From: Pseudomonas cerasi
GTDB taxonomy: Bacteria; Pseudomonadota; Gammaproteobacteria; Pseudomonadales; Pseudomonadaceae
Length of the DNA stretch: 64,000 bases
Reading direction: 5' to 3'
NCBI RefSeq assembly: GCF_900074915.1
Contig: NZ_LT222319.1
Coordinates: 2,513,001 to 2,577,000 of the forward strand
Numbering within the stretch: position 1 is the stretch's first letter; each line of letters starts with the position of its first letter. The translations under genes were made by a program, and so were the position numbers. Shown here in pieces: positions 8,166 through 17,099 of this stretch. The notes below the pieces were generated by a model. That model saw only the letters and a program-made list of their open reading frames with translations, ran no database searches and had not been told where the DNA came from.

Positions 8166-9527
8166 ATGGCCCAAGCCAGTGCAAGATTTACCCAAGGCAG
8201 CGTAGCGCGTCATATCGTCGTCACCGCCAGTGCCAGCGCCTTGAGCCTGTTCGCCGTCTTTCTGGTCGACATTCTCACGCTGGTCTACGTATCGATGCTG
8301 CATGACCCCGTGCTTCTGGCGGCTGTCGGCATTGCCAAGGTCCTGATGTTTTTCAACGGCGCGCTGGCAACCGGCCTGATTATCGCAGGGGCCTCGGTGC
8401 TTGCCGCACGCATCGGCCATCGGGCAGCCAGATCGATACCCAGGCTCACCGCCAGCCTGATGCTCATGGTGATCATGGTCAGCGGTCTGGCCGCCGCCGC
8501 GCAATTGACGTTTATCGTGCCGATCATGCGATGGCTGGGTGCCGAGTCGGCCACTTACGAGGCAGCGCGCAGTTTTATCTGGCTGACTTTGCCTTTTACC
8601 GCGTTGCAGGCGGTGATGCAGATGTCGGCGCAAATGCTCAGAACCATTGGTGACAACCGTAGGGCCATGGGCGTCGTGTTGTCCGCTGCCGCCACACTGG
8701 CAGTGGCGGACCCGTTTTTCATCTTTGGGCTCGGCCTGGGGCTCGACGGTGCTGGTATCGCGTTTGCCGTGTCTGCAGCAGTTTCCGCGTCCATCGGTCT
8801 GTATTGGGTGCGCAGCCGAATAGGCATGGTGTTCACGCGTCATCTGAAACTGTTGCGCCTGCACGCGCGGCATACCTTCAGGCTGGCGCTCCCGGCGATG
8901 GCGGCAAATCTGGCGACGCCAGTCGGTTTGGCTTATCTTGTCGCCTCGCTTTCGGCATTCGGCACCTCGGCTCTGGCCGCGATGACCGTGCTGGATCGAG
9001 TCATACAGTTTTCGTACTGCGCTTTTTTTGCCTTGCCTGGCGCGCTGGCTCCGGTGCTGGGTCAGAACATTGGTGCGGGCCGCGATGATCGCGTGCGTTC
9101 CGCGGTCACTTTTACCCGGCGACTGGTGGTCTGCTACGGGCTGGCCGTGTGGATGGTGCTGGTGCTTTGTGGAGGCATGATCGCCGACCTCTACCAACTG
9201 GGGGACGAAGCCCGCGCCGTGTTCATGGCCTTTTGTTTGTGGGGCGGCGGTCTCTGGGTTCTGATTGGTCTGGATTTTGTCGCCATCGCGGTATTCATCA
9301 CCATGAACAGGTCGTGGTGGGTCGCGGTGTTTGCCTGGCTCAGGGCAACGGCGGGTACAGTGCCGTTCGTCTTCGCCGGGACCCACTGGTTCGGCAGCAG
9401 CGGCGCCTTGCCCGGCATGTTTACCGGCAATGCGCTCATCGCGCTGATCTCCATCACCACGGCGTCGCTGACGGCGAAACGGTTTTTTACCAGCAGGGCC
9501 CCGGTCATGAGCATCGGGGCACATTGA
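8166..9527 (+). CDS. MATE family efflux transporter
   Basis: Inner-membrane multidrug/toxin extrusion transporter of about 453 residues with 12 predicted membrane helices in two homologous halves. Visible MATE-like features are the PVLLAAVGIAKVLMFFNG segment after helix 1-2, GAGIAFAVSAAVSASIGLYW in the middle, and LPGALAPVLGQNIGAGR early in the second half. It probably exports cationic compounds by Na+ or H+ antiport; substrate unknown. ATG 8166 is preferred; a TTG at 8154 would add four residues. The TetR gene begins 22 bases downstream on the same strand, so the pair is probably co-transcribed and the regulator may control the pump. Confidence 0.88.
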   Translation: MAQASARFTQGSVARHIVVTASASALSLFAVFLVDILTLVYVSMLHDPVLLAAVGIAKVLMFFNGALATGLIIAGASVLAARIGHRAARSIPRLTASLMLMVIMVSGLAAAAQLTFIVPIMRWLGAESATYEAARSFIWLTLPFTALQAVMQMSAQMLRTIGDNRRAMGVVLSAAATLAVADPFFIFGLGLGLDGAGIAFAVSAAVSASIGLYWVRSRIGMVFTRHLKLLRLHARHTFRLALPAMAANLATPVGLAYLVASLSAFGTSALAAMTVLDRVIQFSYCAFFALPGALAPVLGQNIGAGRDDRVRSAVTFTRRLVVCYGLAVWMVLVLCGGMIADLYQLGDEARAVFMAFCLWGGGLWVLIGLDFVAIAVFITMNRSWWVAVFAWLRATAGTVPFVFAGTHWFGSSGALPGMFTGNALIALISITTASLTAKRFFTSRAPVMSIGAH

Positions 9528-9549
9528 ATCAAGGCGTTATCAGGTTTTT

Positions 9550-10200
9550 ATGGTCATCGAAGAATCAGGGAATGAATCCGCAGAAACGGCTCCACCCAAG
9601 CGTCGCCGCGCACCCAAGGGAGACATGCGCCGAAAGGCCTTGCTGGACGCCGCTACTGTTGTTTTTGCCAGAGACGGCTATTCGAGTGCGTCGATGCGCG
9701 AGGTTGCACTGCTTGCCGGTATCACCACGGTCGGATTGCTTCACCATTTCCCCAACAAGGAAGCATTACTCGCGGCCTTGCTGGAGCGCAGGGACCAGCG
9801 GGTTACGTCGCGCTTTCAGGATCTGGTCACCGAGCCGACGCTCGAAGGGTTTCTGAAGTTTCTCAAGCTGAGCATGAGTTTCAGCATCGAGAATGCCGAG
9901 GAGTGTCAGGCAGCGTTGCTGATGAATACCGAGAGCCTGTCGAAGGCGCACCCGGCCTGGGCATGGCACCTTGAACGATTCCAACTGACCCACGAACACG
10001 CACGCGGGCATTTGCAGGGGTTGATAGAGGCGGGGGAAGTGCGCAGCGATATCAATGTCAAAGCCTTGGCCCAGGAGATCTTCTCGGTCATGGACGGCTT
10101 GCAGATTCAGTGGCTGCGAAGCCCTCAGGACGTGGATGTCATGGCGGTTTTCGATATCTACGTGCAGCGATTGGGAAGGGATATCAAGGCTCATCCATGA
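9550..10200 (+). CDS. TetR/AcrR family regulator
   Basis: A 216-residue repressor-type protein. The basic leader KRRRAPKGDMRRK precedes a TetR helix-turn-helix (ALLDAATVVFARDGYSSASMREVALLAGITTVGLLHHFPNKEALL, about residues 29-72, quoted in parts in the family pattern F...GY...S...E/VA..AG...G...HF..K). The C-terminal domain is a helical ligand pocket. Directly downstream of the MATE gene and convergent with the GH3 gene. Regulating MATE is the simplest inference; the ligand is unknown. Confidence 0.88.
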   Translation: MVIEESGNESAETAPPKRRRAPKGDMRRKALLDAATVVFARDGYSSASMREVALLAGITTVGLLHHFPNKEALLAALLERRDQRVTSRFQDLVTEPTLEGFLKFLKLSMSFSIENAEECQAALLMNTESLSKAHPAWAWHLERFQLTHEHARGHLQGLIEAGEVRSDINVKALAQEIFSVMDGLQIQWLRSPQDVDVMAVFDIYVQRLGRDIKAHP

Positions 10201-10216
10201 GCCTTGAAGGGGTACA

Positions 10217-12958
10217 TCAGTAGGTCTGTGCCGCGCTGACCTGGACTGCCTTGCGCAGTGGCAATGGCAGCGGGTTGCTGTCACGCGTGGTCAGCTTTTC
10301 CGGGTACAGGGTGATCAGCGTCCTGTTGAGTGTGAGGTTCTCCGAATCCGCACCGACGAGGATCTTGAACTTCCCGGCATCGACGTCCCAGCTTGCAGTC
10401 TTGTCGACGTAGTAAGCCAGGGAGCGCGAGTCTATCGGTACGCTGACGGTCTTGCTCTCGCCCGGCTGCAGGTACACCTTGGTGAAGCCCTTGAGCTCTT
10501 TCTCCGGACGGTCCACAGCAGGTTTGACCGGTTGCACATACAACTGCGCCACCTCGAAGCCTGCCTTGTCGCCGGTGTTGGTCACCGTGAATTTCACGTC
10601 GATCGTCGAGCCTGGCGTCAGCACGTTGGTCGACAGTTTCAGGTCGCTGTAGCTGAACGTGGTGTAGGACAGGCCATAACCGAATGGATAAAGCGGCTTG
10701 GCGTGTTTCTTGTCATACCCGCGATAACCCATGTACAGGCCTTCGCTGTAGGTCATCTCGGTCAGCGGGTTGCTGCCGCGATAGGCTGCCGGATCCGGAT
10801 AGGAGGCATAGCTCGGGTTATCCTCGATCTTTTTGTCGATCGTGACCGGCAACTTGCCCGACGGGTTGACCTTGCCGTAGAGAATCTCGGCCAGTGCCTG
10901 ACCGCCTTGCTGACCCGGGAACCAGGCTTGCAGCGTGGCGCCGACCTTGTTCGCCCATGGCTGCATGTTGGCCACGCCACCGCCGTGCATGACGACGATG
11001 GTGTTGGGGTTGGCCTTGGCGACGAAGCTGATCAGTTCAGCCTGTTGGTCCGGCAGATCGAAGCCATGGTCGGAACCTTCACCTTCGTTTTCAGACGTAG
11101 TCCCGGTCGCAACCACGACCGCATCGTATTTCGACAGGTCCTTTGGCGGACGCAACGCAGCCCAGCTCATCTGCACGCCTGTCAGGCCGCCCAGTACCGG
11201 AATGAAATTGCCCTGCACGCGCTGGTATTCCAGTTTCACGGTGTAGGTCTTGCCGGCCGACAATGCTGCAGTTTTCCCCGACGTTGTCAGCGCATTCACC
11301 ACATCGCCCGAGTAAGGCACACCGTCGCTCTGCACGATGAGCTCATCGTTGACCCAGAGTTTGTATGGGCCGTCCGCACGCACCTTGAACGCCTGGGCGC
11401 CCGAGATGGTGGGCTTGATGGTGGTGGTGAAACGTGCCGAGAAGGCGCCGGGTGTCGGGCTGAAGCCAGACACCGCAGTGCTGCCTGTGTTGGTCACGTT
11501 GCTGCCGGTTGTCCAGTTCAGGTTCACGCCGGGTTCGACACGCGTCAGCACCGGGTCACCGGAAAAGCTGGTGTTGGAGAAGTATTCGGCTTTTACCCCG
11601 GCGTTGCTGATCCCGTTATCGCCGGTTGCTGGCTGATACCACACCGAACTCGCCGGATTCAGGCTCATCTCTGACAGATACGTGACATCGCTGCTGCTGG
11701 ATGCCAGTTGCTGCAAACCGCTCAGCTCGGTCACGTAGCTGTTGGGCGGGGAATTGGCGGTGCCGAAAGGCGACGCCGGTACGTCGTGCGCCCAGTTGCC
11801 GATCACGGCGATTTTTGCCGAACGGTCCAGCGGCAGCAGTGGTTTGCCGGCAGCGGTGTTCTCGTTGCGCAGCAACACGATGGATTCGCGCGCGGTATTC
11901 AGCGCGGCACGCATGCCGTATTCCGGATGCTCGAGTGTCTTGGCGGTGTTGAGGTTGTTCTGGAGGTCGTAGCTGACGATGCCGCGCAGGTTGCGTTTGA
12001 CCTTGTCGTCGATCACGTTCTGGGTCAGTTGCCCGCTCCACAGGTAGGGCAGGAGTTTGGCTTCGGTAAACTGCAGGCCGGAGGGCATGTCGATGTCCGT
12101 ACCAGCCCATGCGCCCTTGAAGGCATCATGAATGGCGTTGAAGTCACTGATGACCATGCCCTGATAGCCCCATTCGCCCTTGAGCACTTCGGTGATCAGG
12201 TGATGGTTTTCACAGGCGTAGTCGCCGTTGACCTTGTTGAAGCCACACATGATCGAGGCGACATTGGCGTTCTTCACCATCGACTCGAAGCCTGGCAGGT
12301 ACAGTTCGCGCAGGGTGCGCTCATCGACCTTGACGTCGACCGCCTGACGATTGGCTTCCTGTTCGTTGGCCAGGTAGTGCTTGCCGCTGGCCTGGATACC
12401 CTGAGCCTGGATGCCGTTGACGATAGCGGGTGCCAGCACGGCGCCGAGGAACGGGTCTTCACCGCTGACGTATTCTGCCGAGCGGCCGTTGTAGGGTGTC
12501 CGGTACAGGTTCACGCCTGGCGAGAGCATCTGCTGACCGCCGGAAATGCGCGTTTCATAAGCGATGGCCAGACCGAACTCCTTGGCCCGGTTGATGCTCC
12601 AGGTCGCTGCCAGCGCAGACTGCGAAGGGTATTGCGCGCCGAACGTGGCGTTGTTGACGTGTACCCCCATGGACGAGTCATACGCCACGGTGCCCTTGAT
12701 GCCCCACTTGAGCAGGGGCGGGATCATGTGGCCGTCGTCTACGCGGGTGAAGTTGATCTTTTCCGACTGGTTCATGTTGTCGAGAATCGAGCTGACGCGC
12801 GCTTCGACTTCGTTGCCGGTCGCCGGGGTCACGGCGGCGAGTGCCAGGTTGGCCTGCATGACGCTGAACGTCAGCAGACTCAGGCCCAGGGTCTGTTTGA
12901 AAGCTGACAAGGCAAGTGTCCTTCCGGTCGATGTGATCGGTTGATTGAGGTTGTTCAT
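10217..12958 (-). CDS. Secreted GH3 beta-glucosidase with PA14 insert
   Basis: Glycoside hydrolase family 3 enzyme of 913 residues, probably a periplasmic or secreted beta-glucosidase. Order: signal peptide (about 1-38, ending LALAA), GH3 N-terminal barrel with nucleophile Asp in GMVISDFNA (about residue 272), GH3 C-terminal domain interrupted by a PA14 carbohydrate-binding insert (about 450-600, starting KAEYFSN), then a fibronectin III-like tail (about 775-880). This is the architecture of Kluyveromyces-type and many bacterial beta-glucosidases. ATG 12958 gives the signal peptide; a longer frame to 13168 overlaps the upstream gene. The start overlaps the preceding small gene by ATGA, so the two are translationally coupled. 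Confidence 0.9.
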   Translation of the reverse strand: MNNLNQPITSTGRTLALSAFKQTLGLSLLTFSVMQANLALAAVTPATGNEVEARVSSILDNMNQSEKINFTRVDDGHMIPPLLKWGIKGTVAYDSSMGVHVNNATFGAQYPSQSALAATWSINRAKEFGLAIAYETRISGGQQMLSPGVNLYRTPYNGRSAEYVSGEDPFLGAVLAPAIVNGIQAQGIQASGKHYLANEQEANRQAVDVKVDERTLRELYLPGFESMVKNANVASIMCGFNKVNGDYACENHHLITEVLKGEWGYQGMVISDFNAIHDAFKGAWAGTDIDMPSGLQFTEAKLLPYLWSGQLTQNVIDDKVKRNLRGIVSYDLQNNLNTAKTLEHPEYGMRAALNTARESIVLLRNENTAAGKPLLPLDRSAKIAVIGNWAHDVPASPFGTANSPPNSYVTELSGLQQLASSSSDVTYLSEMSLNPASSVWYQPATGDNGISNAGVKAEYFSNTSFSGDPVLTRVEPGVNLNWTTGSNVTNTGSTAVSGFSPTPGAFSARFTTTIKPTISGAQAFKVRADGPYKLWVNDELIVQSDGVPYSGDVVNALTTSGKTAALSAGKTYTVKLEYQRVQGNFIPVLGGLTGVQMSWAALRPPKDLSKYDAVVVATGTTSENEGEGSDHGFDLPDQQAELISFVAKANPNTIVVMHGGGVANMQPWANKVGATLQAWFPGQQGGQALAEILYGKVNPSGKLPVTIDKKIEDNPSYASYPDPAAYRGSNPLTEMTYSEGLYMGYRGYDKKHAKPLYPFGYGLSYTTFSYSDLKLSTNVLTPGSTIDVKFTVTNTGDKAGFEVAQLYVQPVKPAVDRPEKELKGFTKVYLQPGESKTVSVPIDSRSLAYYVDKTASWDVDAGKFKILVGADSENLTLNRTLITLYPEKLTTRDSNPLPLPLRKAVQVSAAQTY

Positions 12959-13209
12959 GGTCGTTGTGCCTGGGCAGGGGCGTCGTCGGTGTCCACCGGC
13001 GTTTCGAGCAGGGACGACGAACTCTGTTGTTGAGCCGGGTTGATCTTGTCGGCGCCTGATAACTGGTCGCGCTTGGCTTCCACCTGCGTCCGGATCTGTT
13101 GATCGGACCCGGTGGCAGGTGTGCTGGAAGTTGAGTCCGCGGCGAAAGTTAAGGCACTTTGCGCGCACAGAAGTACTGCACTGAAAACAGACAGCATTGA
13201 TCTAGTCAT
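12955..13209 (-). CDS. Small secreted protein coupled to GH3 gene
   Basis: An 84-residue protein with a clear Sec signal peptide (MTRSMLSVFSAVLLCAQS, then ALTFAADS with AXA-type cleavage at about residue 23). The mature part is short, Gln/Ser/Asp-rich and probably disordered. Its stop codon overlaps the GH3 start as ATGA. Function not recognised; the coupling suggests a partner or chaperone of the glycosidase, which is inference. ATG 13209 chosen because it gives the signal peptide; the frame extends to 13284. Confidence 0.65.
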   Translation of the reverse strand: MTRSMLSVFSAVLLCAQSALTFAADSTSSTPATGSDQQIRTQVEAKRDQLSGADKINPAQQQSSSSLLETPVDTDDAPAQAQRP

Positions 13210-13806
13210 CGATTGAATCTCGATTGATGGTTTGCAGGATAAAAACGGACGGCTGTTGCAATCGCCTATTGCTCGGCTGAACACTCAGTCCAGCGAGAGC
13301 GTAAAAAGTTCACCGGTCGCTAAAGTATGAGTAATGAAGATTTTAATAAATGATGTCATGTGGCTATCATCTGATTTTTCCAGATGAAGGCAGAGAATTT
13401 AAGCGCGTTTTAAAGCATAAATTAGATAAATTGGCTATTTTTCAGCTATAAAAATTCAAAATAACTGCAAAATATAGGGTTTTATTGTTTTTTAATAAAC
13501 CTAATCGTCGTTAGGTTTAGCGAGCTGATAAGCTTTGCATCCTCGCGGTTCGTGCGCGCTTTAAAAAGCCTGGTACGAGAGATAAAAGTATCGGGATGCG
13601 CCAGTTATTTAATTAACGTGTAAAGGGATTGTTCAGGGCTTACCGTGCGCGACTGATAATCGGCGTCATTAATTTTATTCGTCGCCATTTAAAAAATGGA
13701 CGTGCAAGTGTGCATTGTCGATTGACCGAAGCTGTGTGTCGATGCAGAAAAACGACAGGCATATTCAGTCGGTCGCGCGTCAGGTTTTATTAAGTTAAAG
13801 GCAACA
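13210..13806. other. AT-rich intergenic region upstream of GH3 unit
   Basis: About 600 bases without a convincing gene and markedly AT-rich compared with the flanks (runs such as TTTTAAAGC and TTTTTTAATAAA around 13407-13500). It must hold the promoter of the small gene/GH3 unit (minus) and of the gene at 13807 (plus). No repeat, tRNA or known riboswitch seen. AT-rich leaders of this kind are often bound by MvaT/H-NS-type proteins in Pseudomonas; that is inference. Confidence 0.5.
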
Positions 13807-14229
13807 GTGGTGAGTGACGAAAAACGACGGCTGGACCTTGCAGTGCTGCACATCGTCAGTCGCCTGTGCTTCAGCAAACCGCAAAAACTGACATTCGGTC
13901 AGATCTACAGGGAGCTGGTGCGCGCGTATTCAAGCGCTCCGGCAATCCACGTCTGTGTGGCAACCGTCGACACGCTGGTCGGGGAAGGGCTGCTGATCTC
14001 GACAAGAGTCCTGGAGCCCGATCAATCATTTCCCTATACCCAGCACATCATCAGCGGTCTGACCGAGATCGGCGCGGCCTCGCTGAGAGGCTGCGAAGAT
14101 GCGTTGGCCGAGCAGCGGGAGGTTACTCGCTGTGTGGCAGAGAGAGGTAATACTGGCCCAGTTCGGTCAGCTTGCCCTCAGCGTCCAGCAAGCTGGAAAA
14201 GTGCGGGTCAGGGTTCATCCGGCCCGTGA
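13807..14229 (+). CDS. Hypothetical winged-helix-like protein
   Basis: A 140-codon frame starting GTG (13807) with AAAGG five bases upstream. The first ~95 residues look like a genuine protein and resemble a winged-helix fold: RLDLAVLHIVSR, LTFGQIYRELVRAY, VCVATVDTLVGEGLLI, then HIISGLTEIGAASL (last match to the 'GLTEIG/LT..G' wing of PadR-like domains). The last ~35 residues overlap the 3' end of the convergent glycosidase gene by 107 bases and look unlike protein, so the gene may originally have been shorter or may be frameshifted near its end. Function unknown; possibly a small regulator. Confidence 0.5.
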   Translation: MVSDEKRRLDLAVLHIVSRLCFSKPQKLTFGQIYRELVRAYSSAPAIHVCVATVDTLVGEGLLISTRVLEPDQSFPYTQHIISGLTEIGAASLRGCEDALAEQREVTRCVAERGNTGPVRSACPQRPASWKSAGQGSSGP

Positions 14230-15001
14230 ACCAGGCGTATCTGAACACGTCCTGGCGCTGCTCGAGAGTGGCGACCATTTCCGCCATCTGCTGCTTCTGC
14301 TTGTCGACTGAATCAATCTGCGCACCGTCATCCAGGGCGTGCCAATTGGCGAACTCGGTGACCCAGAAGGGTTTTCCGTACTTCGACAGCCGATCGAGCA
14401 TTCCCGGCAAGCCATAGTCGTACCAGTGAAAAGCCAGGTAATCGATGCGCGGGTCCCGATTCTGATTCATCGATCGATAGGCTGTGTAAAAGGCATCGAG
14501 CCACACCACCGGGTCGCCGTAGCCCGGCATGGTTCCCCAGTTCATCGCTGGCCCCACAAGTTTTACGCCGGTCTGGGCGGCGATCTGTTCCAGCCTCGGC
14601 CAGAAGCTGGCTGCCGCTTCGGGCGTCATGTTGGCCTGATCGAGCAGATTCGGCTCATTGATCACCAGCAAATAGCGGATGGCTGAATGAGCCAGCAGGT
14701 ATTGCTTCAACTGCCCGTCGTCAACGTTGCCGTTCCATACCATCGGGATGAAATCCACGCCGTACATCGACGCATAATCGTACGACGCCAGACGGTCATG
14801 GGGTCTGGGGCTCCAGTTGTACCACCAGCTCACGCCCGAAGATAACGCACTCAGGTCGGCGGGCAGGGCGATGTCGTAGGCAATGCCGCGCTTGGCGCTT
14901 TTTTCTGCAGCCCATGTCGGTGCCATGCACAGGCTGAGCATCAGCGTCACAAGGGCCAGAAAGGTCGGGAAAAAACGTGCTGACGGGTTCTGCGGGGTCA
15001 T
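14123..15001 (-). CDS. Secreted glycosyl hydrolase, GH128-like
   Basis: A 292-residue protein with a signal peptide (about 1-32, ending PTWA-A) and a TIM-barrel of the 'glycosyl hydrolase catalytic core' type (GH128, beta-1,3-glucanase-like). Evidence: GVSWWYNWSP at strand 1, the acid/base motif INEPN in the middle, FHWYDYG, and VTEFANWH bearing the likely nucleophile Glu. These Glu positions match the clan GH-A pattern. ATG 15001 has AAGGAAG upstream; TTG 15007 is alternative. Likely periplasmic or extracellular, on beta-glucans of plant or fungal origin or the cell's own glucan; substrate is inferred from the family only. Confidence 0.82.
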   Translation of the reverse strand: MTPQNPSARFFPTFLALVTLMLSLCMAPTWAAEKSAKRGIAYDIALPADLSALSSGVSWWYNWSPRPHDRLASYDYASMYGVDFIPMVWNGNVDDGQLKQYLLAHSAIRYLLVINEPNLLDQANMTPEAAASFWPRLEQIAAQTGVKLVGPAMNWGTMPGYGDPVVWLDAFYTAYRSMNQNRDPRIDYLAFHWYDYGLPGMLDRLSKYGKPFWVTEFANWHALDDGAQIDSVDKQKQQMAEMVATLEQRQDVFRYAWFTGRMNPDPHFSSLLDAEGKLTELGQYYLSLPHSE

Positions 15002-15131
15002 TGGCAAATCTTCCTTGAGGGTGGGCAGGCGCAGGGCATGCGCTGCAGTCAGCCAGCAGAAAGCATGCCACCTGTATCGTCCCGTTTACCCTGCCAGAAC
15101 CCGGACAGGCATTGCCACCCATAATCACTTG

Positions 15132-15611
15132 TTACCAGGGATCTCCCTCGGCCTGGCGCAAATCCAGCGTGCCGCTGTCACTGAAGCGCATCGTGCCGAA
15201 CAGGCCCCCAGCCAGTTTGCCGCGAAGCGTATAGGGCAGATTGTCCAGACGCTGGCTCTGACTGAGCCCCAGTGCCTGGCGCAAGGCAGCGAATGCCGAC
15301 ACGCTGACCGGCACCACCAGCACCGCCTCGGAGAAGCGTCCTACAGTGCCTTTCTGGTTGCTGACCCCGGAGGCCAATAGTCTTTCGTTCACGTCGAGGT
15401 CCAACGCGACGCCGTTGTAGTTGATCTCGGTTTCGTTTGGGTTCTGCACCCGCAACGTGACCGCCATGCGCAGTTCCAGACCCTGGCCGGGGATGGGTTC
15501 GATACCCACGACGCTGATTGTCAGCGGGTCTCGATGGGGAATCAGCGCACAGGCGCTCAAGCCGAGGATAAGCAGCCCGGAGAGCAGGGCGCGGATCAGG
15601 CGTAGCGACAT
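15132..15611 (-). CDS. LEA type 2 (WHy domain) lipoprotein
   Basis: A 159-residue predicted lipoprotein (signal with LGLSAC, Cys at about residue 21) followed by a water-stress/hypersensitive-response (WHy, LEA14-like) beta-sandwich: ELRMAVTLRVQNPNETEINYNGV and the later VSNQKGTVGRFSEAVLVVPVSV, the characteristic alternation of this domain. Bacterial family members are linked to desiccation tolerance. Start ATG 15611 has GGAG upstream. Stands alone, upstream of the GH128-like gene on the same strand. Confidence 0.85.
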   Translation of the reverse strand: MSLRLIRALLSGLLILGLSACALIPHRDPLTISVVGIEPIPGQGLELRMAVTLRVQNPNETEINYNGVALDLDVNERLLASGVSNQKGTVGRFSEAVLVVPVSVSAFAALRQALGLSQSQRLDNLPYTLRGKLAGGLFGTMRFSDSGTLDLRQAEGDPW

Positions 15612-15754
15612 TCGTGTGCTCCAGCGTCAGGTTCAGTGATCTTCAGACCTCGCCAGTGGTGAGAGATTCGTCGCGTCGGGCACGATGCCGGGATAGCGGC
15701 TAATCTGCCTGCCTCAACCATTGCGTCTGCAAGGCAGCAGGTTGATGATTCCCG

Positions 15755-15785
15755 CGTACCTATAGAAAACCGTACCTATAAAAAC
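15755..15785 (+). repeat. Tandem 15/16-bp direct repeat before thiolase
   Basis: CGTACCTATAGAAAAC is followed at once by CGTACCTATAAAAAC, ending 16 bases before the thiolase ATG and just before its ribosome binding site (TGGAGA). Each unit holds a TATA-like hexamer, so it may double a -10 element or an operator. Confidence 0.6.
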
Positions 15786-15801
15786 AAGACTGGAGATAGC
15801 C

Positions 15802-17010
15802 ATGTCCATCGAAAGGACACCCCCTCATCAAGACCCCGTGGTCATTGTCAGTGCCCTGCGCACGCCCATGGGTGGTTTTCAGGGCGACCTGCAGAGCCTC
15901 AGCGCCACCGCGCTGGGATCTATCGCCATCCGTGCCGCTGTAGAACGCGCAGGCATCGAGCTTGCAGACGTGGAGCACGTGCTGTTTGGTTGTGTATTGC
16001 CGGCAGGCCTCGGCCAGGCACCCGCTCGACAGGCGGCGCTGGGTGCCGGGCTGAGCCATGCGACGCTGTGCAGCACGGTCAACAAAATGTGCGGTTCCGG
16101 CATGCAGGCCGCAATCATGGCCCATGACCTGTTGCTGGCAGACAGTACTGCGGTGGTGGTGGCTGGCGGCATGGAGAGCATGTCCAATGCGCCTTACCTG
16201 TTGGACCGTGCGCGCAGCGGTTATCGCATGGGGCATGGCAAAGTGCTCGATCACATGTTTCTCGATGGCCTTGAGGATGCCTATGAGCCAGGCCGGCTGA
16301 TGGGTACCTTCGCTGAGGACTGCGCGCGGCTCAACGGTTTCACTCGCGAGGCGCAGGATGCCTTTGCGCTGGCGTCACTGGCTCGCGCGCAACAGGCCAT
16401 TGCCGGAGGCCATTTCGACGCCGAGATCGTGCCGGTGCAGGTCACCGTAGGCAAAGAGTCGAAGCAAATCACCCACGACGAGCAGCCGCCCAAGGCGCGT
16501 CCGGACAAGGTTCCCACACTCAAACCCGCGTTTCGCGAGGGCGGCACGGTCACCGCAGCCAACTCCAGCTCTATCTCCGATGGCGCGGCAGCGCTGCTGT
16601 TGATGCGCCAGTCCGAGGCTAGGCGGCGTGGCCTGCGGCCTCTGGCGGTGTTTCATGCGCACGCGGCGTTTGCCGACCAGCCGGGCCTGTTTCCAACGGC
16701 GCCGATAGGGGCCATTCAGCGCCTTCTGGGTAAGACAGGCTGGAGCCTGGACGACGTGGATCTGTTCGAGATCAATGAGGCGTTCGCCGTCGTGCCGCTG
16801 GTGGCGATGCGCGAGCTTGGGCTTGAGCACGAAAAGGTCAACGTCAATGGCGGTGCCTGCGCGCTGGGTCATCCGATCGGTGCCTCGGGTGCGCGGATCA
16901 TAGTGACGCTGCTGGCGGCGTTGCAGCGTCGACAGCTCAAGCGCGGCATTGCGGCGATCTGCATCGGCGGCGGTGAGGCTACTGCAATCGCTGTCGATAT
17001 TTTGAATTAG
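15802..17010 (+). CDS. Acetyl-CoA C-acyltransferase (thiolase)
   Basis: Thiolase of 402 residues that condenses or cleaves acyl-CoAs. Nucleophile Cys97 lies in NKMCGSGMQA; the second-half motifs NEAFAV, GGACALGHPIGASGAR (catalytic His at about 359) and CIGGGEA (catalytic Cys at about 389) are all intact. The length and the short substrate loop suit the biosynthetic/acetoacetyl-CoA class rather than the long-chain FadA class, but substrate cannot be read from the sequence. An enoyl-CoA hydratase follows 89 bases downstream on the same strand, suggesting a small acyl-CoA degradation unit. Confidence 0.92.
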   Translation: MSIERTPPHQDPVVIVSALRTPMGGFQGDLQSLSATALGSIAIRAAVERAGIELADVEHVLFGCVLPAGLGQAPARQAALGAGLSHATLCSTVNKMCGSGMQAAIMAHDLLLADSTAVVVAGGMESMSNAPYLLDRARSGYRMGHGKVLDHMFLDGLEDAYEPGRLMGTFAEDCARLNGFTREAQDAFALASLARAQQAIAGGHFDAEIVPVQVTVGKESKQITHDEQPPKARPDKVPTLKPAFREGGTVTAANSSSISDGAAALLLMRQSEARRRGLRPLAVFHAHAAFADQPGLFPTAPIGAIQRLLGKTGWSLDDVDLFEINEAFAVVPLVAMRELGLEHEKVNVNGGACALGHPIGASGARIIVTLLAALQRRQLKRGIAAICIGGGEATAIAVDILN

Positions 17011-17099
17011 CCTTATTAATCAATAACTTGATCTAATAATTGAATGTTGATTCTATAAGAAATATTAATTGAATAATTAAATAAAAAGGATATTTATCA

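Noticed and set aside
8145-9524. 459-codon frame antisense to the MATE gene
   Set aside because: His/Gln/Arg-rich shadow of a GC-rich membrane-protein gene; no conserved domain.
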